From contig NZ_SIZW01000040.1 of assembly GCF_009866805.1 (NCBI RefSeq), positions 496,001-560,000 on the forward strand: 64,000 nucleotides of DNA. Reading direction: 5' to 3'. Shown one piece after another: positions 45,457-55,272 of this stretch. This DNA is from Schauerella aestuarii. Lineage in GTDB: Bacteria; Pseudomonadota; Gammaproteobacteria; Burkholderiales; Burkholderiaceae_B. Within the stretch, counting starts at the first letter, position 1. The number at the start of each line of letters is the position of its first letter. The position numbers and the translations under genes were made by a program. The notes under the pieces were generated by a model. It made no database searches, was not told the DNA's origin, and saw only the letters and a program-made list of their open reading frames with translations.

Positions 45457-47250
45457 ATGCAGCATATCCGCAACTTCTCCATCATCGCCCACATCGATCA
45501 CGGCAAGTCGACGCTCGCCGACCGCCTGATCCATCGCTGTGGCGGCCTGGCCGACCGTGAGATGTCGGCCCAGGTGCTCGACTCGATGGATATCGAGCGC
45601 GAGCGCGGCATCACGATCAAAGCGCAGACCGCCGCTTTGCAGTACAAGGCGCAGGACGGCAAGATCTACGCGCTCAACCTGATCGACACACCGGGGCACG
45701 TCGACTTCTCGTATGAGGTCAGCCGGTCATTGTCGGCCTGCGAAGGCGCACTGCTGGTGGTCGACGCGTCTCAAGGCGTCGAGGCCCAGACGGTGGCCAA
45801 CTGCTACACCGCCATCGAGCTGGGTGTGGAAGTGGTCGCGGTGCTGAACAAGATGGATCTGCCGCAGGCCGATCCTGAAGGCGCCCGCCAGGAGATCGAG
45901 GACGTGATCGGCATCGATGCCTCCAATGGCATCCTGGCCAGCGCCAAGACCGGCATGGGCATCGACGAGATCCTCGAAGCCGTCGTGGCGCGTATCCCGC
46001 CGCCGAAAGGCAATGTCGACGAGCCGCTGCAGGCGCTGATCATCGATTCGTGGTTCGACAACTACGTCGGCGTCGTCATGCTGGTGCGTATCGTCAATGG
46101 CACGCTCAAACCGAAAGAAAAGATTCTGTTGATGGCTGCAGGCGTCACGCACCTCTGCGAACAAGTGGGTGTGTTCACGCCCAAGTCGCAGCCGCGGCCG
46201 CATCTTTCTGCGGGCGACGTGGGCTTCGTGATCGCCGGGATCAAGGATCTGGCCCACGCAAAGGTGGGCGACACGATTACGCTGGCCGGCAAGCCAGCCG
46301 CCACCAGCCTGCCCGGGTTCAAGGAAGTGCAGCCGCAGGTGTTCGCCGGGCTCTATCCGGTCGAAAGCAGCGAGTACGACCAGTTGCGCGACTCGCTCGA
46401 AAAACTCAAGCTCAACGACGCCGCGCTCATGTTCGAGCCCGAAGTGTCGCAGGCGCTGGGTTTCGGCTTTCGTTGCGGCTTCCTGGGCTTGCTGCACATG
46501 GAAATCGTGCAGGAGCGCCTGGAGCGCGAATTCGACATGGACATCATCACCACTGCGCCGTCGGTGGTGTATGAGGTGGTCAAGCGCGATGGCGAAGTCA
46601 TCAGCGTCGAAAGCCCGTCGCGGATGCCCGAAGTGGGCTACATCGAAGAGATTCGCGAGCCGATCGTCACGGTCACGCTGTTCATGCCGCAAGAGTACGT
46701 GGGTCCGGTGATGACCCTGTGCAACAACAAGCGCGGCAATCAGATGAACATGAGCTATCACGGCCGCCAGGTCCATCTGGTGTACGAGATGCCGTTGGCG
46801 GAAATCGTTCTCGATTTCTTCGACAAGCTGAAGTCGGTCTCGCGGGGCTATGCCTCGATGGATTACGAGTTTCTCGAATATCGCACGGCCGATGTGGTCA
46901 AGGTCGATCTGCTCATCAACAGCGATCGTGTGGATGCCCTGGCGGTGATCGTTCACCGTGCCAATGCCCGTTTCCGCGCGCGCGACGTGGTGTCGCGCAT
47001 GCGTGCGCTCATCCCGCGTCAGATGTATGACGTCGCGATCCAGGCCGCCATCGGCGCCGAAATCATTGCACGTGAAAACGTGAAGGCACTGCGCAAGAAC
47101 GTGCTGGCCAAATGCTACGGCGGCGACATCAGCCGGAAGAAGAAGCTGCTTGAAAAGCAGAAAGCCGGCAAGAAGCGTATGAAGCAGGTCGGCAGCGTCG
47201 AGATCCCTCAAGAGGCCTTCCTGGCCATTCTGCAAGTCGAAGACAAGTGA
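45457..47250 (+). CDS. lepA: Elongation factor 4 (LepA)
   Basis: A 597-residue translational GTPase, exact EF4 length. G1 is [15 protein letters not shown]2 [13 protein letters not shown]3 DTPGHVDF, G4 NKMDLPQ. The C-terminal LepA-specific domain ends with [23 protein letters not shown] (cut here: [14 protein letters not shown]). ATG 45457 was chosen because it gives [16 protein letters not shown]; no good ribosome site. It precedes lepB by 31 bp, as in E. coli. Confidence 0.97.
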   Translation: MQHIRNFSIIAHIDHGKSTLADRLIHRCGGLADREMSAQVLDSMDIERERGITIKAQTAALQYKAQDGKIYALNLIDTPGHVDFSYEVSRSLSACEGALLVVDASQGVEAQTVANCYTAIELGVEVVAVLNKMDLPQADPEGARQEIEDVIGIDASNGILASAKTGMGIDEILEAVVARIPPPKGNVDEPLQALIIDSWFDNYVGVVMLVRIVNGTLKPKEKILLMAAGVTHLCEQVGVFTPKSQPRPHLSAGDVGFVIAGIKDLAHAKVGDTITLAGKPAATSLPGFKEVQPQVFAGLYPVESSEYDQLRDSLEKLKLNDAALMFEPEVSQALGFGFRCGFLGLLHMEIVQERLEREFDMDIITTAPSVVYEVVKRDGEVISVESPSRMPEVGYIEEIREPIVTVTLFMPQEYVGPVMTLCNNKRGNQMNMSYHGRQVHLVYEMPLAEIVLDFFDKLKSVSRGYASMDYEFLEYRTADVVKVDLLINSDRVDALAVIVHRANARFRARDVVSRMRALIPRQMYDVAIQAAIGAEIIARENVKALRKNVLAKCYGGDISRKKKLLEKQKAGKKRMKQVGSVEIPQEAFLAILQVEDK

Positions 47251-47281
47251 GTCGTATCGTGTTGAATAAAGGCGGTTGGGA

Positions 47282-48160
47282 ATGAGCTGGAACTTTGCCC
47301 TGATTCTGTTCTTGCTGCTGGTGGTGACCGGTGTGCTGTGGGCGTTGGACCTGCTCGTCCTGCGTCCGGCTCGCAAGCGTCGCGTGGATGCCGCCATGGC
47401 GGCATCGCCCGCCACCGCCGATCCCGCTGCGCGCGAAGCGCACCGGCGTGAAGTGGTGGCCAACGTGGGCCGCGTGCCGTGGTGGATCGAATACGCAGTC
47501 AGCTTTTTCCCGGTGATTCTGTTCGTGTTCGTGCTGCGCTCATTCGTGGTCGAGCCGTTTCGCATTCCGTCGGGATCGATGCTGCCCACGCTGCAGTCGG
47601 GTGACCTGATCCTGGTCAACAAATTCACATACGGTCTGCGCCTGCCGGTCATCGACAAGAAGGTCGTCGACATCGGCGAGCCCAAGCGCGGCGACGTGTT
47701 CGTGTTTCGCTATCCTGTCGATCCCAATGTGGACTACATCAAGCGCGTGGTGGGATTGCCGGGCGACGATATCGCTTATCTGGACAAGACCCTGTACGTC
47801 AACGGGCAGGTCGTGGCGCACACCCGCGACGGCGACTATTACGAACCCGATCGCGTGTCCTATATCGCGCAGTTCACCGAAAAGCTCGGCGACACCGAAC
47901 ACCGGATCCTGCTCGACCCCGAGCGCCGACAGGATTACGGTCCGATCTGGCAATTCGCCCATATGGGCAACTGCGAATACTCGCGCGCGGGCGTCCGGTG
48001 TAAAGTGCCGGAAGGGCATTATTTCGCCATGGGCGACAATCGGGACAACAGTGCCGATAGCCGTTATTGGGGATTCGTGCCCGAGAGCAATATCGTCGGC
48101 AAAGCCTTTTTCATCTGGATGAACTTCAGCGATCTGGGCCGTATCGGTCGCTTCAACTGA
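47282..48160 (+). CDS. lepB: Signal peptidase I
   Basis: A 292-residue membrane-bound peptidase that removes signal peptides. Two N-terminal membrane helices (about 4-26 and 72-90) precede the periplasmic domain. Catalytic Ser99 is in [10 protein letters not shown] and Lys154 in [13 protein letters not shown]; the [14 protein letters not shown] box is intact. ATG 47282 was chosen with AAGG upstream. Confidence 0.97.
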   Translation: MSWNFALILFLLLVVTGVLWALDLLVLRPARKRRVDAAMAASPATADPAAREAHRREVVANVGRVPWWIEYAVSFFPVILFVFVLRSFVVEPFRIPSGSMLPTLQSGDLILVNKFTYGLRLPVIDKKVVDIGEPKRGDVFVFRYPVDPNVDYIKRVVGLPGDDIAYLDKTLYVNGQVVAHTRDGDYYEPDRVSYIAQFTEKLGDTEHRILLDPERRQDYGPIWQFAHMGNCEYSRAGVRCKVPEGHYFAMGDNRDNSADSRYWGFVPESNIVGKAFFIWMNFSDLGRIGRFN

Positions 48161-48162
48161 AC

Positions 48163-48921
48163 ATGGCGCTCTACACCTTAGAAGCCCAGCTCGAGTACCG
48201 GTTCAAGGACCAGGCGCTGCTCGAGCAGGCGGTGACTCACCGCAGCCACGGCGCGCGGCATAACGAACGCCTGGAGTTCCTGGGCGATTCGGTGCTCAAC
48301 TTCGTCATCGCGGCCATCCTCTACGAACGCTACGGCGCCATCGATGAGGGCGATCTGTCGCGTTTGCGCGCCAATCTGGTCAAGCAGGCGTCGCTCGCCG
48401 ATATCGGCACCCAGTTGGGGCTCTCGCAGCATCTGCGGCTGGGCGAGGGTGAGATGAAAAGCGGCGGCTTTCGCCGTCCGTCCATCCTGGCCGATACCGT
48501 TGAAGCGCTTTTTGGCGCGGTCTTTCTGGATTCGGGGTTCGATGAGGCGCGCCGGGTGGTGGCGCGTCAGTACGCGCCCGTGCTCGAAACCATGAATCCC
48601 GCCACGCTCGGCAAGGACGCCAAAACCCTGCTTCAGGAAACCCTGCAAAGCCGTAAAATGGCGCTGCCGCTTTACACGGTCATCGCCACCCATGGCGCTG
48701 CCCATAGCCAGCAATTCGAGGTCGAATGCGCCGTACCGGCGCTTGAGATCACTGTAACGGCTGCCGGATCGAGCCGTCGCGCCGCCGAGCAGTCGGCCGC
48801 CAAACTGGCGTTGGAAGCCGTCCAGGCCAAAACGCCCGCCCGCCCGGCTAAAAAAGCCAGCCGGTCACGCAAGACGACGCAGTTGTCCTTGCCCGTGGCC
48901 GTCATTCAAGAGAACAAATGA
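48163..48921 (+). CDS. rnc: Ribonuclease III
   Basis: A 252-residue double-strand-specific endoribonuclease that processes rRNA. The signature [15 protein letters not shown] and the second acidic site [15 protein letters not shown] are visible, followed by a C-terminal dsRNA-binding domain ([15 protein letters not shown] onward) and a basic tail. It starts 2 bp after lepB and overlaps era by 4 bp, the conserved lepB-rnc-era order. Confidence 0.97.
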   Translation: MALYTLEAQLEYRFKDQALLEQAVTHRSHGARHNERLEFLGDSVLNFVIAAILYERYGAIDEGDLSRLRANLVKQASLADIGTQLGLSQHLRLGEGEMKSGGFRRPSILADTVEALFGAVFLDSGFDEARRVVARQYAPVLETMNPATLGKDAKTLLQETLQSRKMALPLYTVIATHGAAHSQQFEVECAVPALEITVTAAGSSRRAAEQSAAKLALEAVQAKTPARPAKKASRSRKTTQLSLPVAVIQENK

Positions 48922-49808
48922 GCGATACGCCTTTCCGCTGCGGTTTCGTAGCCATCGTCGGCCGTCCCAACGTGGGCAAGTCGACGCTGCTCAACGCCCT
49001 GATCGGCAGCAAGATTTCCATCGTGTCGCGCAAGGCGCAGACCACGCGCCATCGCATCCACGGGGTGCTGACGCGCGAGCACGAGCAATTCATTTTTGTA
49101 GACACCCCCGGTTTTCAGACCCGCCACGGGGGCGCGATGAACCGCATGATGAATCGTGTGGTCACGCAAGCCCTGTCGCAGGTCGACGTCACCGTGCACG
49201 TGGTCGAAGCCGGCAAATGGTCCGAAGGCGATGCCAAGTTGCTGCCCCTGCTGCCGTCCCCCGAGCGCACGGTGCTGGCCATCAGCAAGATCGATCAGCT
49301 CAAAAGCAAGAACGACCTCTTTGCCTTCGTCTCGAAGATCATGGCCTTGCATCCGTTCGGTGCGGTCATTCCGGTGAGCGCAGTCAAAAACAAGCAGCTG
49401 GAACCGCTGCTCACCGAGATCGCGGCGCGGTTGCCCGAGGGTGAAGCGATGTTCGAAGAGGACACGCTTACCGATCGGCCGATGCGCTTCATCGCAGCCG
49501 AACTCATCCGCGAGAAGATCTTTCGTCTGGTGGGTGACGAGTTGCCGTACGGCTGCACCGTCGTGATCGAGCAGTGGGAAGAAACGAACAAGGGGGTGCA
49601 TATCGCCGCCTGCATCGTGATCGAGCGCGACAGTCACAAGCCCATTCTGCTGGGTGCGCGTGGCGAGCACATGAAGCGCATTGCGACGGAAGCCCGCCAG
49701 GATATGGTCAAACTGCTTGAAAAGCCGGTGCACCTCGAGGTGTACATCAAGGTGCGTAAGGGCTGGTCCGACCGGGAAAGCGCGCTGCGCGACCTGGGGT
49801 ATGAGTAA
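48918..49808 (+). CDS. era: GTPase Era
   Basis: A 296-residue GTPase for 16S rRNA maturation and 30S assembly. G1 GRPNVGKST (15-23), G3 DTPGF, G4 SKID; the C-terminal KH domain contains [20 protein letters not shown]. The ATG overlaps the rnc stop, so they are coupled. recO follows after 11 bp. Confidence 0.97.
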   Translation: MSDTPFRCGFVAIVGRPNVGKSTLLNALIGSKISIVSRKAQTTRHRIHGVLTREHEQFIFVDTPGFQTRHGGAMNRMMNRVVTQALSQVDVTVHVVEAGKWSEGDAKLLPLLPSPERTVLAISKIDQLKSKNDLFAFVSKIMALHPFGAVIPVSAVKNKQLEPLLTEIAARLPEGEAMFEEDTLTDRPMRFIAAELIREKIFRLVGDELPYGCTVVIEQWEETNKGVHIAACIVIERDSHKPILLGARGEHMKRIATEARQDMVKLLEKPVHLEVYIKVRKGWSDRESALRDLGYE

Positions 49809-49819
49809 ACGGACAGCCG

Positions 49820-50416
49820 ATGAGTAGAAGGGCGCACCGCGTCCAGGACAGCTTCGCCTATATGCTCCACGCCACCCCGTGGCGGGAGACCTCCCTGATC
49901 GTGCAGGCATTTTCGCGCGATCACGGCTGTGTGGCGATGGTGGCCAAGGGCGCAAAACGTCCTTTCTCGGTCCTGAGGCCGGTGCTGTCGGCATTTCAGC
50001 CCCTGGCCCTGTCCTGGACGGGGTCCAATGAAGTCAAGACGCTCACGCGCGCCGAGACGGCCGGCATCCGGCCTTTGATGGGCCCATCGTTGATGTCGGC
50101 TTGGTACATGAACGAGTTGATCCTGCGGCTCTTGCCGCGAGAAGACGCCCATCCGGTGCTCTTCGACGCCTACGATATGGCGCTCGAGCAACTTGCCCTG
50201 GGCACGCGTGCGTCCAGCGCCCTGCGCCGGTTTGAGTGGACATTGTTGCGCGAGACGGGCTATGGCATCGACGCCGAAGCGCCCGATTTCGACGATCCTG
50301 CGAAGGAACCAGCGTTGCGCCGCGATTTGCGCGAGCGCCTCGCGGAACAATTGGCCGGTCGGCCACTGTCGACCCGGCAGGTATTGCTGGATCTGCAGCG
50401 GCATTTGCCGCAGTAG
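49820..50416 (+). CDS. recO: Compact RecO recombination-mediator protein
   Basis: A 198-residue RecO, shorter than the usual 230-250. The N-terminal OB fold is complete (QDSFAYMLHATPWRETSLIVQAFSRDHG begins it), and the C-terminal ERLAEQLAGRPLSTRQVLLDLQRHL is the normal RecO end. The middle, where typical RecO carries a Cys-rich zinc-binding segment, is replaced by a short acidic stretch (DAEAPDFDDPAKEPAL), and no Cys is left there. RecO loads RecA onto SSB-covered DNA with RecR. It ends the lepA-to-recO gene run. Confidence 0.9.
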   Translation: MSRRAHRVQDSFAYMLHATPWRETSLIVQAFSRDHGCVAMVAKGAKRPFSVLRPVLSAFQPLALSWTGSNEVKTLTRAETAGIRPLMGPSLMSAWYMNELILRLLPREDAHPVLFDAYDMALEQLALGTRASSALRRFEWTLLRETGYGIDAEAPDFDDPAKEPALRRDLRERLAEQLAGRPLSTRQVLLDLQRHLPQ

Positions 50417-50446
50417 GTGGGGCCAGCCCAGAGCAAGCCGGGGCCA

Positions 50447-50506
50447 GAGCAATCCGATCTCGAAGCAAGCGAAACCCGAAGCAAGCGGAACCCGAAGCAA
50501 TCCGCG
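50447..50506 (+). repeat. 16-bp degenerate tandem repeat downstream of recO
   Basis: Two clear 16-mers (GAAGCAAGCGAAACCC, GAAGCAAGCGGAACCC; 50462-50493), a partial third copy (to 50506) and a more diverged unit before them. It lies in the non-coding recO 3' region. Confidence 0.65.
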
Positions 50507-50584
50507 TTTAAAGCGAGCCGATCCCTCAACCGCCAGTCAGCATTCGCGAGCCGACACGTGCCAGCCCAATATCTCCAGCCAATT

Positions 50585-50618
50585 AAAAAGGCCTGCTCCA
50601 TGAGGAGCAGGCCTTTTC
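50585..50618. terminator. Bidirectional terminator between recO and the BI-1 gene
   Basis: A perfect 14-bp stem (AAAAGGCCTGCTCC / GGAGCAGGCCTTTT) with an ATGA loop has T-runs on both strands, slightly longer on the minus strand. It separates two convergent genes. Confidence 0.92.
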
Positions 50619-50661
50619 CGTCAGCTTGTACGGCATCGCAAGCGATGCCGTGAAGGTGCCG

Positions 50662-51372
50662 TTACTCGCGATCGCCGCCGAAGATGCCGAGCAGCATCAA
50701 CAGGTTCGAGAAGATGTTGTACACGCTCAGGTAGATGGCGAGCGTAGCCGAAACGTAGTTCGTTTCGCCGCCATTGATCACGCGTTGCATATCGACCAGC
50801 AGGAATGCCGAGAAGATCACCACGGCCAGCACGGAGATCGTGAGCATCAGGGCCGGCAATTGCAGGAAGATATTGGCCAGGGCGGCAACGAGGATCACCA
50901 CCGCGCCCATGAACAGAAACTTCTGCATGCCCGACAAGTCGCGCTTGATGGTGCTGGCCAGGGTGGCCATCGTGGCGAAGACCACGGCAGTACCGCCGAA
51001 CGCCGTCATCACGAGTTGCGCACCATTGCCCATGCCGAACACGAAGCCCAGCATGCGCGACAACATGACGCCCATGAAGAACGTGAAGGCGAGAAGCAGA
51101 ACGACGCCGAGGCTGTTGTCCTTGTTCTTTTCGATCGCGAACATCATGCCGAACGCGCCGACCAGGAAGACGATGGCTGACATGCCGGGGCTCGCGCCCA
51201 TGACCCGGTTGATACCGGTGTACAGACCGACCATCGCGCCGAGTACCGTGGGAATCAGGGAAAGCGCGAGCAGCCAATAGGTATTGCGCAACACGCGGTT
51301 GCGGACGACCTCGCCAGCGGCCCCAGCGGGCGCACCGGCACGGTTGAAGGGTGAAGGACGAAGTTCGTTCAT
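50662..51372 (-). CDS. BI-1/YccA family membrane protein
   Basis: A 236-residue protein of the Bax-inhibitor-1 family with about seven membrane helices after a polar 30-residue N-terminus. Bacterial members include E. coli YccA, a modulator of the FtsH protease, and BsYetJ-type calcium leak channels; which applies here is unknown. AGGAG precedes ATG 51372. A sigma-E-like promoter lies about 50 bp upstream, suggesting control by the RpoE system encoded 9 kb away. Confidence 0.88.
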   Translation of the reverse strand: MNELRPSPFNRAGAPAGAAGEVVRNRVLRNTYWLLALSLIPTVLGAMVGLYTGINRVMGASPGMSAIVFLVGAFGMMFAIEKNKDNSLGVVLLLAFTFFMGVMLSRMLGFVFGMGNGAQLVMTAFGGTAVVFATMATLASTIKRDLSGMQKFLFMGAVVILVAALANIFLQLPALMLTISVLAVVIFSAFLLVDMQRVINGGETNYVSATLAIYLSVYNIFSNLLMLLGIFGGDRE

Positions 51373-51424
51373 GAGAATTGCTCCTGGGCACAATGACGCG
51401 ACGCGAAGCGCGCGTTCATGGTTG

Positions 51425-51452
51425 TTAGAGGGGTAGCATACCTGACAGTTCC
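51425..51452 (-). promoter_or_regulatory. Sigma-E-type promoter upstream of the BI-1 gene
   Basis: On the minus strand GGAACTG (51446-51452) and TCTAA (51425-51429) are spaced by 16 bp, close to the E. coli sigma-E pattern GGAACTT-N16-TCTGA. The predicted 5' leader is about 45-50 nt. A sigma-70 reading of the same region is poorer. Confidence 0.6.
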
Positions 51453-51536
51453 CTTAAAGGTCTACTTTCAGGCCAAAATTGCGTCGATCGGTATCAACGG
51501 GATCGGTCGAGGGTCAAGAGGGCGCAACGTGCCGAT

Positions 51537-51827
51537 TCAGCCCGGGCGCACTTTACGCAGCACCCGTTCGATGATGTCCGGCAATTGCGCATCGAGCGTG
51601 GCACGAACCTGGGCCAGGGCGTCGTCCATCGCACGGTGTACGGCATCGTCGATCTCTGCTTGCAGCGTAACCCGCAATAGCGCTTCGTGCGCTGAAACGG
51701 CGGATTTGTCGCCCATCGACGCGGCCGGTGCCAGTTCGGTGAGAAGCGGCAGCGGTTCTGCAGCGGCCGCGGGCGGATCGACTGCAATGGTCAGGGTCGG
51801 AATAGTGTCGTCGTCGCGATGTTGCAT
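51537..51827 (-). CDS. Small conserved protein downstream of holC, DUF2486-like
   Basis: A 96-residue protein, MQHRDDDTIPTLTIAVD... followed by an Ala/Pro-rich stretch and a helical, charged C-terminus (EIDDAVHRAMDDALAQVRATL). AGGAG precedes ATG 51827. The IPTLT start, length and position after holC resemble small DUF2486-type genes of Burkholderiales, but this is from memory and weak. No functional motif is visible. Confidence 0.65.
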   Translation of the reverse strand: MQHRDDDTIPTLTIAVDPPAAAAEPLPLLTELAPAASMGDKSAVSAHEALLRVTLQAEIDDAVHRAMDDALAQVRATLDAQLPDIIERVLRKVRPG

Positions 51828-51938
51828 ACGAACTCCTGTTGAGAGGGAACGGCTGGTGGCCGCGCGGAACGCCACGCGGCCCAGCACTGCGGCACCCGTC
51901 TACCGCCGGCGCGCGGTGGTCCAGGGCGTCGGCGCGAA

Positions 51939-52391
51939 TCAGCCGGAGGCGCCGATCTTGTGGCTTCGAACGTCGTCACCCGCTGCTGCGTACGCTCGCC
52001 AACGTTGCCGGGCGGCAAGTTTGTCGTCGTCCGCGTCAGACACGATTTCCATGACGCGCGCAAACCTGGTGTAAGCGGGCGGGCAGCCATCGTCCAGATT
52101 CATGAGCCAGGTGGGCGATTCGGCCTCGACGGCGTCGTCGCGCAACAGGCTGTCAGGGGCATTCGATGTGAGCACGACCGGCATGGCGGCTGACGCGGCA
52201 TCGTCGCCAGTCGCATGGGGAATGAACGCGACATCGTCGAATGTCCACAGCAACCGGTCGAATGCGGCCAGACGACGCGGCTCGCTGCAGTACACAACAA
52301 GTCGCTCGCCGGCTTCGTAGCGTTTGCGGGCCACCTGGCACGCCATGACCATGCGGTCCGGCGCGCCAAAAGCGAAGTCCACCCGGCTCAT
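51939..52391 (-). CDS. holC: DNA polymerase III chi subunit
   Basis: A 150-residue HolC protein that links the clamp loader to SSB. Conserved parts are DRMVMACQVARKRYEAGERLVVYC and the AAFDRLLWTFDDVAFIPH segment. It lies 31 bp downstream of pepA on the same strand, the order found in many proteobacteria. The ribosome site is weak. Confidence 0.93.
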   Translation of the reverse strand: MSRVDFAFGAPDRMVMACQVARKRYEAGERLVVYCSEPRRLAAFDRLLWTFDDVAFIPHATGDDAASAAMPVVLTSNAPDSLLRDDAVEAESPTWLMNLDDGCPPAYTRFARVMEIVSDADDDKLAARQRWRAYAAAGDDVRSHKIGASG

Positions 52392-52422
52392 CGTGCCGCC
52401 GGGGTATTCAAATACCCGTTCG

Positions 52423-53961
52423 TCATGCGCGCGAGGCCTGGCGATCGAGCAGGTATTGCACCAGGAGCGGCACGGGGCGACCCGTTGCGCCTTTCTCCTT
52501 GCCGCCTTTCCAGGCGGTGCCGGCGATGTCCAGATGCGCCCAGCGATACGCCTTGGTGAAGCGCGACAGGAAGCATGCCGCCGTCACGGAGCCGCCCGGA
52601 GGGCCGCCGATATTGGCGATGTCGGCGAAGTTGGACTTCAATTGTTCCTGGTAGGCATCTTCGAGCGGCATGCGCCACGCCGTGTCCAGCGAGGCGCGGC
52701 CCGCCTTGAGCAGGCTGTCGGCCAAGTCATCGTCCTGCGTGAACAAGCCGGTATTGACGTGACCCAGCGCGACCACGCAGGCGCCGGTGAGGGTGGCGAT
52801 ATCGATCACCGCTGCCGGTTTGAAGCGTTCGGCGTAGGTAAGGGCATCGCACAGCACCAGACGGCCTTCGGCATCGGTGTTGAGCACTTCGATCGTGTGG
52901 CCGGCCATGCTGGTCACCACGTCGCCCGGCTTGAGCGCTTTGCCGCTGGGCATGTTTTCGCACGACGCGATCAAACCGACCACTTCGAACGGCAGGTCCA
53001 GCTCGGCCAGCGCGCGGAAGGTGCCAAGCACGCTGGCGGCGCCGCACATGTCGTACTTCATCTCGTCCATCGTGGCGGCGGGTTTGATTGAAATCCCGCC
53101 CGAGTCGAACGTGATGCCTTTGCCGACGAGCACGACGGGACCGTCGCCGCCCGAGGTTTTCCCAGCCGGTTTGGCCGCGAGCTTCTTGGCGGCACTTCCC
53201 GGATGACGCAGCACGATAAAGCGCGGCGCTTCTTCCGAGCCGCGCGCCACCGACAGGAACGAGCCCATGCCCAGAGCTTCGATCTGCTTGCGTTCGAGCA
53301 CCTCGACCTTGAGGGTCTTGAACTCGGCGGCCAGCCGCTTGGCGGTCTCGCCCAGATAAGTGGGCGTGCAGATGTTGGGCGGCAGATTACCGAGCAACTT
53401 GGTCAGATTCATGCCTTCGGCGATGGCGCGGCCTTCTTGCAGGCCCGTTTTGGCATCTGCAGCGTCGCCGGCTGCCACCACGTGCACCACTTTCTTCAGC
53501 TTGGGGCGCTTATCCTTGTCCGGCTTGCCGAACGTGGCGTCGTACCGGTAGGTCGCATCGCCTGCGGCGATGGCGGCACTGCGCGCGCGGGCGCGCACCG
53601 GCACATCCTGCATGGCCAGCGAGGCCAGCGACGACGCGGCTTCGGTGACGTTAGCCTTGACGCAAGCGGCGATGAACGCGCGCTCGCCGCTAGCCAGCGC
53701 GGTGGCCTTGTATTCTTCCTGCTTGCCCAGGCCGATCAGCACCACGCGCTGCGCGGCGACGCCGGGCAGATTGCGCAAGACGAGGCTCTCGCCTACCGTG
53801 GCGCGAAACTCGGACTTGACGACAGCGCGTACGGCGCCGTCCGATGCCCGGTCGATCTGGTCGGCTGCCGGCGACAGAACGCCATCGGCAAAGATGCCCA
53901 CGCCGAGGGCAGCCGTTTTGAGTTGATGCAGAGAGGCGGTGGTCTGTGTGCTAAATTCCAT
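52423..53961 (-). CDS. pepA: Leucyl aminopeptidase PepA
   Basis: A 512-residue M17 zinc aminopeptidase. The signature NTDAEGR and the metal-binding VGKGITFDSGGISIKP and KYDMCGAASV motifs are intact. A Lys/Ala-rich insert (AAKKLAAKPAGKTSGGD) precedes the catalytic strand. ATG 53961 was chosen because it gives the short conserved N-terminus. It is divergent from lptF with 53 bp between start codons, and PepA may also bind DNA, as in E. coli. Confidence 0.95.
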   Translation of the reverse strand: MEFSTQTTASLHQLKTAALGVGIFADGVLSPAADQIDRASDGAVRAVVKSEFRATVGESLVLRNLPGVAAQRVVLIGLGKQEEYKATALASGERAFIAACVKANVTEAASSLASLAMQDVPVRARARSAAIAAGDATYRYDATFGKPDKDKRPKLKKVVHVVAAGDAADAKTGLQEGRAIAEGMNLTKLLGNLPPNICTPTYLGETAKRLAAEFKTLKVEVLERKQIEALGMGSFLSVARGSEEAPRFIVLRHPGSAAKKLAAKPAGKTSGGDGPVVLVGKGITFDSGGISIKPAATMDEMKYDMCGAASVLGTFRALAELDLPFEVVGLIASCENMPSGKALKPGDVVTSMAGHTIEVLNTDAEGRLVLCDALTYAERFKPAAVIDIATLTGACVVALGHVNTGLFTQDDDLADSLLKAGRASLDTAWRMPLEDAYQEQLKSNFADIANIGGPPGGSVTAACFLSRFTKAYRWAHLDIAGTAWKGGKEKGATGRPVPLLVQYLLDRQASRA

Positions 53962-54014
53962 TCGGATTCCCACGTGCGTCGATAGATGCAGTCGATTATC
54001 CCGCATATTTTCAC

Positions 54015-55139
54015 ATGTCCCTATTCAAGCGTTCCGTTGTTAGCGAAATCAGCAGTCACGCTGGTGTCGTGTTCTCCACGCTCGTCGTCGTCTGGCTGAG
54101 CGTGCTGCTCGTGCGCCTGTTGGGTGAGGCGGCCGGCGGCACGATCGGCGCGGACGTCGTCTTCGGGCTGGCCGCGTTTTCGACGATCACGGCGTTGCCG
54201 ACGATCTTGTCGGTGACGATCTTCATCGCCGTGCTCACCACCGTCACGCGCAATTACCGAGAATCGGAAATGGTGGTGTGGTTCGCCAGCGGTTTATCGC
54301 TGGCCGACTGGTTTCGCCCGGTGCTGCGCGTGGCGATTCCGATTTCCATCGTGATCGCCGTGCTCACGTTGGTCGCTTCGCCCTGGGCCTATCGCCAGAT
54401 CGGCGAGTATCGCCAGCGCTTCGAACAGCGGTCCGATCTGGCCAAGGTCACGGCCGGCCAGTTCGCCGAGTCGAGCGATGGCTCGCGCGTGTTCTTCGCC
54501 GACGAACCGCAGCAGCAAACCGACGAGTTGGGCAATGTGTTCGTCCGGCAGATCGACCCCGAGTGGCACAGCTTGCTCACCACCCATAGCGCGCATACCG
54601 AAACGATGCCCAACGGCGATCGCTTTCTGGTGATGGGCGCAGGGCATCGCTACGATCTGAAGCCCGGCACGTCCGAATTGCGGATGATCGAGTTCGAGCG
54701 CTATGGCGTTCGAATCGAAAGCCGCAGCGACGCCAATAGCGCCGCGGAAGCGCGCGCGGCGGCCGAGCGCAGCAGCAAGGCGCGGCCCACCGAGTTGCTG
54801 GTGCAGGACAACACCGATAGTTCGTGGTCGCAGATCATGTGGCGCATTTCGCTGCCGTTGGCGGCCCTCAATCTGGCACTCCTGGCGATCCCGCTGGGTG
54901 CGGTCAATCCCCGCATGGGCCGCTCTGGCGATCTGTTGATCGCCGGCCTGGTCGCGTTGCTGTACATGAATCTGATCAACCTCACGCGTGCATGGATCAG
55001 CGATGGGCGGCTCAGTTTCTCGATCGGTGTCTGGCTGATCCATGCGATCGTGGCCGCGCTGATGGTGGCGCTGATGATCAAGCGATTGCGCGTGAAAGCG
55101 CCCAAATCGCAGCCCACGGCGCGTCCAGCGGCGGCGTAG
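54015..55139 (+). CDS. lptF: LptF, permease of the LPS export ABC transporter
   Basis: A 374-residue inner-membrane protein of the LptF/LptG family (YjgP/YjgQ). Membrane helices occur at about 17-35, 55-80 and 100-120 and again in the last 100 residues, around a periplasmic beta-jellyroll domain. LptF moves lipopolysaccharide from the inner membrane with LptG and LptB. The usual partner lptG is not next to it. The C-terminal tail is Ala/Pro-rich and its stop lies inside a 15-bp tandem repeat. Confidence 0.93.
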   Translation: MSLFKRSVVSEISSHAGVVFSTLVVVWLSVLLVRLLGEAAGGTIGADVVFGLAAFSTITALPTILSVTIFIAVLTTVTRNYRESEMVVWFASGLSLADWFRPVLRVAIPISIVIAVLTLVASPWAYRQIGEYRQRFEQRSDLAKVTAGQFAESSDGSRVFFADEPQQQTDELGNVFVRQIDPEWHSLLTTHSAHTETMPNGDRFLVMGAGHRYDLKPGTSELRMIEFERYGVRIESRSDANSAAEARAAAERSSKARPTELLVQDNTDSSWSQIMWRISLPLAALNLALLAIPLGAVNPRMGRSGDLLIAGLVALLYMNLINLTRAWISDGRLSFSIGVWLIHAIVAALMVALMIKRLRVKAPKSQPTARPAAA

Positions 55140-55171
55140 CCAGCGGCGGCCTGGTTAGCGGCGGCTTGCCT
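55127..55171 (+). repeat. 15-bp tandem repeat, three copies, across the lptF stop
   Basis: Three 15-mers each begin AGCGGCGGC (55127, 55142, 55157) and differ in the last six bases. The first copy contains the lptF stop codon. The rest of the gap to 55272 shows nothing. Confidence 0.7.
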
Positions 55172-55272
55172 ACCCGGCCAAGCCGCAAATCAGGCGGCAG
55201 GCTTGAGAGCGGTAGACGACATGACCTGCCGATCGCTCGCTGCCGCCGAGGGCGGCATTTTCGGGCGAAAAA

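Noticed and set aside
45727-47685. Long frame antisense to lepA and the start of lepB
   Set aside because: It crosses two well-supported genes and is His/Arg/Asp-rich shadow sequence.
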